A stretch of DNA of 64,000 nt, taken from assembly GCA_900074885.1 (NCBI GenBank), contig FJUW01000004.1, positions 2,454,578-2,518,577 on the forward strand. The letters are read 5' to 3'. A program made the translations under genes and the position numbers. Position 1 is the stretch's first letter. Each line of letters starts with the position of its first letter. Positions 60,219 to 64,000 of this stretch are shown piece after piece. The notes beneath the pieces are model-generated. The model did no database searches. It saw nothing but the letters and a program-made list of their open reading frames with translations, and was not told the DNA's origin. The stretch is from Rhynchosporium graminicola (lineage: Eukaryota; Ascomycota; Leotiomycetes; Helotiales; Ploettnerulaceae).

Positions 60219-62580
60219 TCTTGTTTGGATTTTACTGGATGATTGGAACATAGATGATGTTATGGCGTTGAAGCACGGAGGTTAGACTGGTAGTTTTGCG
60301 AAATACCCGTCGTTTTACTAGAATTATACATGTATGAAATGGTCTCAATTCACCGAAGAAAACTATCGCGATCAGAACAAAGTGGCGAATTTGTACGCCT
60401 CTTTATGTGAGAATCAGAAAGTTACAAATCATAGCAAAATCATATGTTAGGCTTATTCTTGTATGTCGCTTCTAGTCATCAACTTTCCTTTTCTTGAATA
60501 GACTCAACGTTTGGTCGCTGCAATCAATTTCCTTCTCTGGTGACCAGAAATCTCCCTTCAATCCACAATCCGAAATACGCTGTTCTATTGAAATTGTACT
60601 GGGCTACTGCTATAAGTGTGCCCTTGCTTGCTGCGATACACATTGCGCATTTGTGAAGAGGAGTTCTGGGACGAAGAGCATCAATTCTGCCAGTCGTCGT
60701 CCTAACTCTATTTCACATCCGTCACCTCGCCATATGACAGAGTTTTGAATCTTCTGAATGGACGCGAACGATCATATCCGAGCTCGCTCTACAAGGAAAG
60801 CGCATCCATGATTGTTTCCAACATTTATTACGTTGCCATTTTTCGATTCATACAGATACGGTACTCCAAGATTAGGACCTCCAGGACTTGAGAAGATAAA
60901 AGATCGACAAGCTGCTAACCGCTGTCAAACAGGTCAGCATGAAGTCCCGTGATCCATCAAGGAGGAGAAATATCTTACATTGTCAACCGATCAATATCTC
61001 AAAAACTAGAATTAGCCTATTGCCTTAATCCTGCGATTTCATATCATCTAGCGCAGATGTTTGTTGAGCCGCCGCTTGGGAAGCCTGAGGCGTCACAGCT
61101 TAGAGGGTCTTTATCATTGAAGCTAGCACGACATTGTCATCTCGAAGATATAGAAGCTATCATAAAGAAATCGCTATGCCGCTATAGAGACCTCCGATTA
61201 TAGCTTAGTAAGGATAGCTTTCTAGACCATGACTAATACTCGTTCCCTCTCCTAAAGCCCCATTTGATAGAGCACGCTCTTATTTGAAAGAGAGAAAAAA
61301 GAACAAGTCATTATATCTTGTCCGATATATATATATATAAGAGATTAGGACTATTTACCTATTAATACGTTATGTCTATAGTTTACCTAGCCTCCCTATA
61401 TATGTATATATATATCTCACATTTCCATTAACAATCTACAAAGCGATTTTAAATCGTAATTATAGGAAGCAGTGAATAATGATCGATCCTGGTATGGGCA
61501 AGTTTTACCTCTCCTTCCTTTTCCATCCTAACTCGCGATATAAAGCCACAGTACTACCAAAGGATTTACAAAACTACCTATCTCAAGAAACCGTGTAATA
61601 ATCCATCCCTCATATACCAGAACTACCCATGTGGGTCTAAGGAAAGACGAACAGCTGCCTCTCAAAGAAGCCCATAACATAGAGTATCGTCCCAGAGATA
61701 CAACATGCGGGACTCAGATTTCCACTTTCCAGATACAAAAGTATATCGATATACTTCCTGAGGAGGGTTGCCTATTACCAGCATCTCTCTCTCTCTCTCT
61801 CTCTCTTGCTATGCCATCCCGTCTCTCCTTACCATACCATACCCACTCCAGCCTCCTTCACTTCCTCACTTGTCCTACCACCTCCCCTTCGCGTGTCTCA
61901 AGCCGGAATCTCATAGTGCTAGCGCTGTAACCTAGCACTCAACTCACTTATACCATGCGTTCACTATCTCTTAACAGACTAACTACAACACGATTCGCTT
62001 ATCATTCTACCCAAGGTAGCTCAAACTCTCCTCGATTGAATCATCCCTCACTGCCCCTACTTACTCATGTTGCGACACTTCTTTTTTTTTTCTCCCAAAG
62101 AGATACATAAGCGAGGGAGATCTAGTATTTGAACATAGGATAGGAGAACAGATATTCCTCGTAAATGTTTCGAGTGATAAGAAAATGATGGTGTATTCAT
62201 TGTTCACTTACTAAATCACTGTGTGAAAATTGCTACTTGTCAAATCACAGCACTCGATACATATTAAACTTTAAATATAAATACATAATTTACACGGTAA
62301 GTTTTGCAAAGATGAAACAAATGAAAAGAAGAAAAGAATAGGCCGGCCTTCCAGCCTCCAAAAGGGTATCATAAAACCTCATCTCATCTCATCTCCCATA
62401 CTCACTAACAACTCGATTTCCTCTCCCACCGACCACCTTCAATCATCTGCTTCATCTTCAACCTCAGCAGAAGAAAAAAACGGAGTCGCGCTACCAACCT
62501 CCTCAGGAAGGCGAACCTCAAGAACATCAACTTATCATAACCGTTTTGACGACACCATCCTCTCACCTCGCCTCTCAGAA
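60219..62580. other. Intergenic region with AT and CT repeats
   Basis: About 2.4 kb between the 3' ends of convergent genes. It holds (AT)n tracts near 61325-61339 and 61395-61412 and a (CT)n tract at 61784-61806. Short frames near 60494-60748 and 60949-61203 show no recognised domain. Confidence 0.45.
61784..61806. repeat. (CT)n microsatellite
   Basis: Eleven to twelve uninterrupted CT units. Confidence 0.85.
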
Positions 62581-64000
62581 TCATCTCCTGGGCGTCTCAG
62601 GAACAGCCCAGATATCAATCTCTTTCTCCTCCCCATTTCCCTTCTTATCCCCATCCTTCTCATTCACGTCGGCATTCCCTTTCAAAACATCCCCATCCTT
62701 GACCAGGCCCCCTTGAACAGCAAAAGGAATAGCGCCCGTACTCGTCCATACCGGTAAATCTGCTTTCTTTACGGCACATCCTATTCCATTGCCCGCACCT
62801 CCTCCAGGATTATGTACAGCAGGTTTCATGGGACTCGGCGTCCCCGTATTGGGTTCTAACCATCTAAGTGAATTTGAACTCGAGGCTAGAGTAGGCATTG
62901 GGCCTTCGGGCTGATAGGGGATGAATATATCGGGTGTCGATGCTACTGGCTGAGATGTAGGCACATATGCAGATTTAGGGTGAGGGGGAGGGGTAGATTT
63001 GAGCGGATGTTGGGCGTGTTGTGGAGGTTGGTTTTGTGCTTGAAATTGTGCGGGTGCCAAGGAGGGATGATCAGTAGTGTTTCCATGTGAGGCAGGTCTA
63101 AGTGGTGAACTTGCAGGGAGAGGGACATCGTTTGGTGGTTGTAGATGTGCTGGAATGGAAGATTGAGGCGTCGCCGGCAATGTCGTGATATCTAGCAGCT
63201 CCCCATCCTGATTTACTGGGACCGTACTTCCATTTGTCTCTGCCACAGGAGCATGGTGCTTCACAGGTGCTAGAATCGCAGTCTCTTTTCTCGCACTCTG
63301 CTTCCTCGCAGGTGGTGGTCTAGTAGTCTTCGGAACAGTGGGCTTAGCAGCAGCAGATTTACCACCAGTTGGGTTGATACCAGTAGCATCCTTGGCAGTC
63401 GCCTTAGCATCCCTCTGAGCTTTCGTCGTAAGGCTGATCTTAACTTTCTTCATGCCTGACGTGAGACTATCCATATCTGCAACTTGAAATGTACCAACGG
63501 GAGGGGTTTTCGCTGCAGCTGATGCTGTCTCGTTTATAGGCAGCAAAACACTATTAGAACTCGACGTCCGCTTACCCATTACCGTACCAACTGTACCCGC
63601 ACTATCGTCCAGCGGCGATTTCCTCCTAGTCCTGGACGTCTTAGCTTCCGGTCTCGGTTGGGCTGGCGCTCTTGTCTTTTTGACTGTTATCATAGGGCCT
63701 GCCTGATTATGACCTCTTATGCTCATAGAAGAATCAGGTCGTACACTCTGCGCCGTTCCCGGTCTACCATTGCCAGTCGAAGTTATACGATATCCATTCT
63801 GGCGGGCAAGAGATGGAGGGACTTCCGAAATTGTAGATCCAGTGGTGGAAGAGACACTCAAGCGATGACTTGATACTGTAGCACGGGTGTAATCTGGCAT
63901 TGGGGTTGTGCTTCTTGAAGATGCCTATACAATACAAAGATTAGCTACGGAGCCTTAGTCAGAGAAAGGAGCGGAAGGAATAATTACAGCATTGGCGGCC
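62581..64000 (-). CDS. Disordered Pro/Ser/Lys-rich protein (5' part beyond the right edge)
   Basis: The main exon is 62581-63924 (447 codons before the stop). It is preceded by an intron with GTAATT donor (63987) and TAG acceptor (63927-63925), and by 13 nt of an upstream exon that reaches the window edge; the phases agree (A-N-A|A-S-S-R-S-T). An internal Met at 63900 could start a shorter form. The sequence is low-complexity throughout: Ser/Thr/Arg-rich at first, with basic V-K-K-T-R-A-P, R-T-R-R-K-S-P and K-K-V-K-I-S-L-T-T-K-A-Q patches, then Pro/Gln/His-rich, and a short acidic C-terminal motif (E-I-D-I-W-A-V-P-E-T-P-R-R). I recognise no domain. The basic patches would suit nuclear or nucleic-acid-associated roles, but this is only a guess. 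Confidence 0.6.

Overview
The window looks like genomic DNA of a filamentous ascomycete (Pezizomycotina). The genes have short introns of about 45-135 nt with GTAAGT-like donors and CTRAY-like branch sites. Recognisable genes include a BEM1 polarity scaffold, an ESCRT-II Vps36 with zinc fingers inside its GLUE domain, a secreted M28 aminopeptidase, an Fre-type ferric reductase, a DUF1774 membrane protein and a DUF4139 (MuiA-like) family remnant. A Leotiomycetes-like source is a guess from general resemblance. Gene density is low: about 16 genes or remnants, separated by gene-poor stretches of up to 5 kb that hold microsatellites and inverted repeats.

Layout, left to right. 1-1321 (-): coiled-coil protein, cut by the left edge. 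2399-3895 (-) and 4750-6907 (+): a divergent pair, GT4 glycosyltransferase and UDP-glucose 6-dehydrogenase. 7902-8903 (+): hypothetical protein. 10780-11798 (+): secreted DUF4874/DUF4832 protein, shortened. 12731-14020: a DUF4139 gene broken by an internal inversion. 15214-17487 (+): a 24-finger C2H2 protein. 19732-21742 (-) and 22210-23912 (+): VPS36 and a SAC3/GANP-domain (THP3/LENG8-like) gene, divergent. 26254-28663 (+): ferric reductase. 31850-33879 (-): BEM1. 38406-40070 (-): zinc-knuckle protein gene with an in-frame stop. 45343-46654 (-): holo-ACP synthase (PPT2-like). 47612-48690 (-): DUF1774 membrane protein. 50127-51421 (+): secreted M28 aminopeptidase. 52171-53348 (+): R3H protein. 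58346-60218 (+): single-pass surface protein. 62581-64000 (-): disordered protein, cut by the right edge.

Functional links. Most neighbours are unrelated housekeeping genes. The one plausible functional unit is the GT4/UDP-glucose dehydrogenase pair: one enzyme makes UDP-glucuronic acid, and the other is a membrane-anchored retaining glycosyltransferase of the MgtA/SQD2-like type that could use it, possibly for a glycolipid (inference).

The most notable observations are: the DUF4139 gene whose two halves lie on opposite strands and rejoin in frame when a ~489-bp segment is flipped between CATG sites; a UDP-glucose dehydrogenase enlarged by two Cys-containing insertions; a gene interrupted by one TAA; three introns that appear to need AAG 3' splice sites; a GC-AG intron after a 6-nt first exon in BEM1; and two ~130-bp fold-back elements between 24.0 and 24.9 kb. 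All exon boundaries were derived by eye from splice signals and reading phase.
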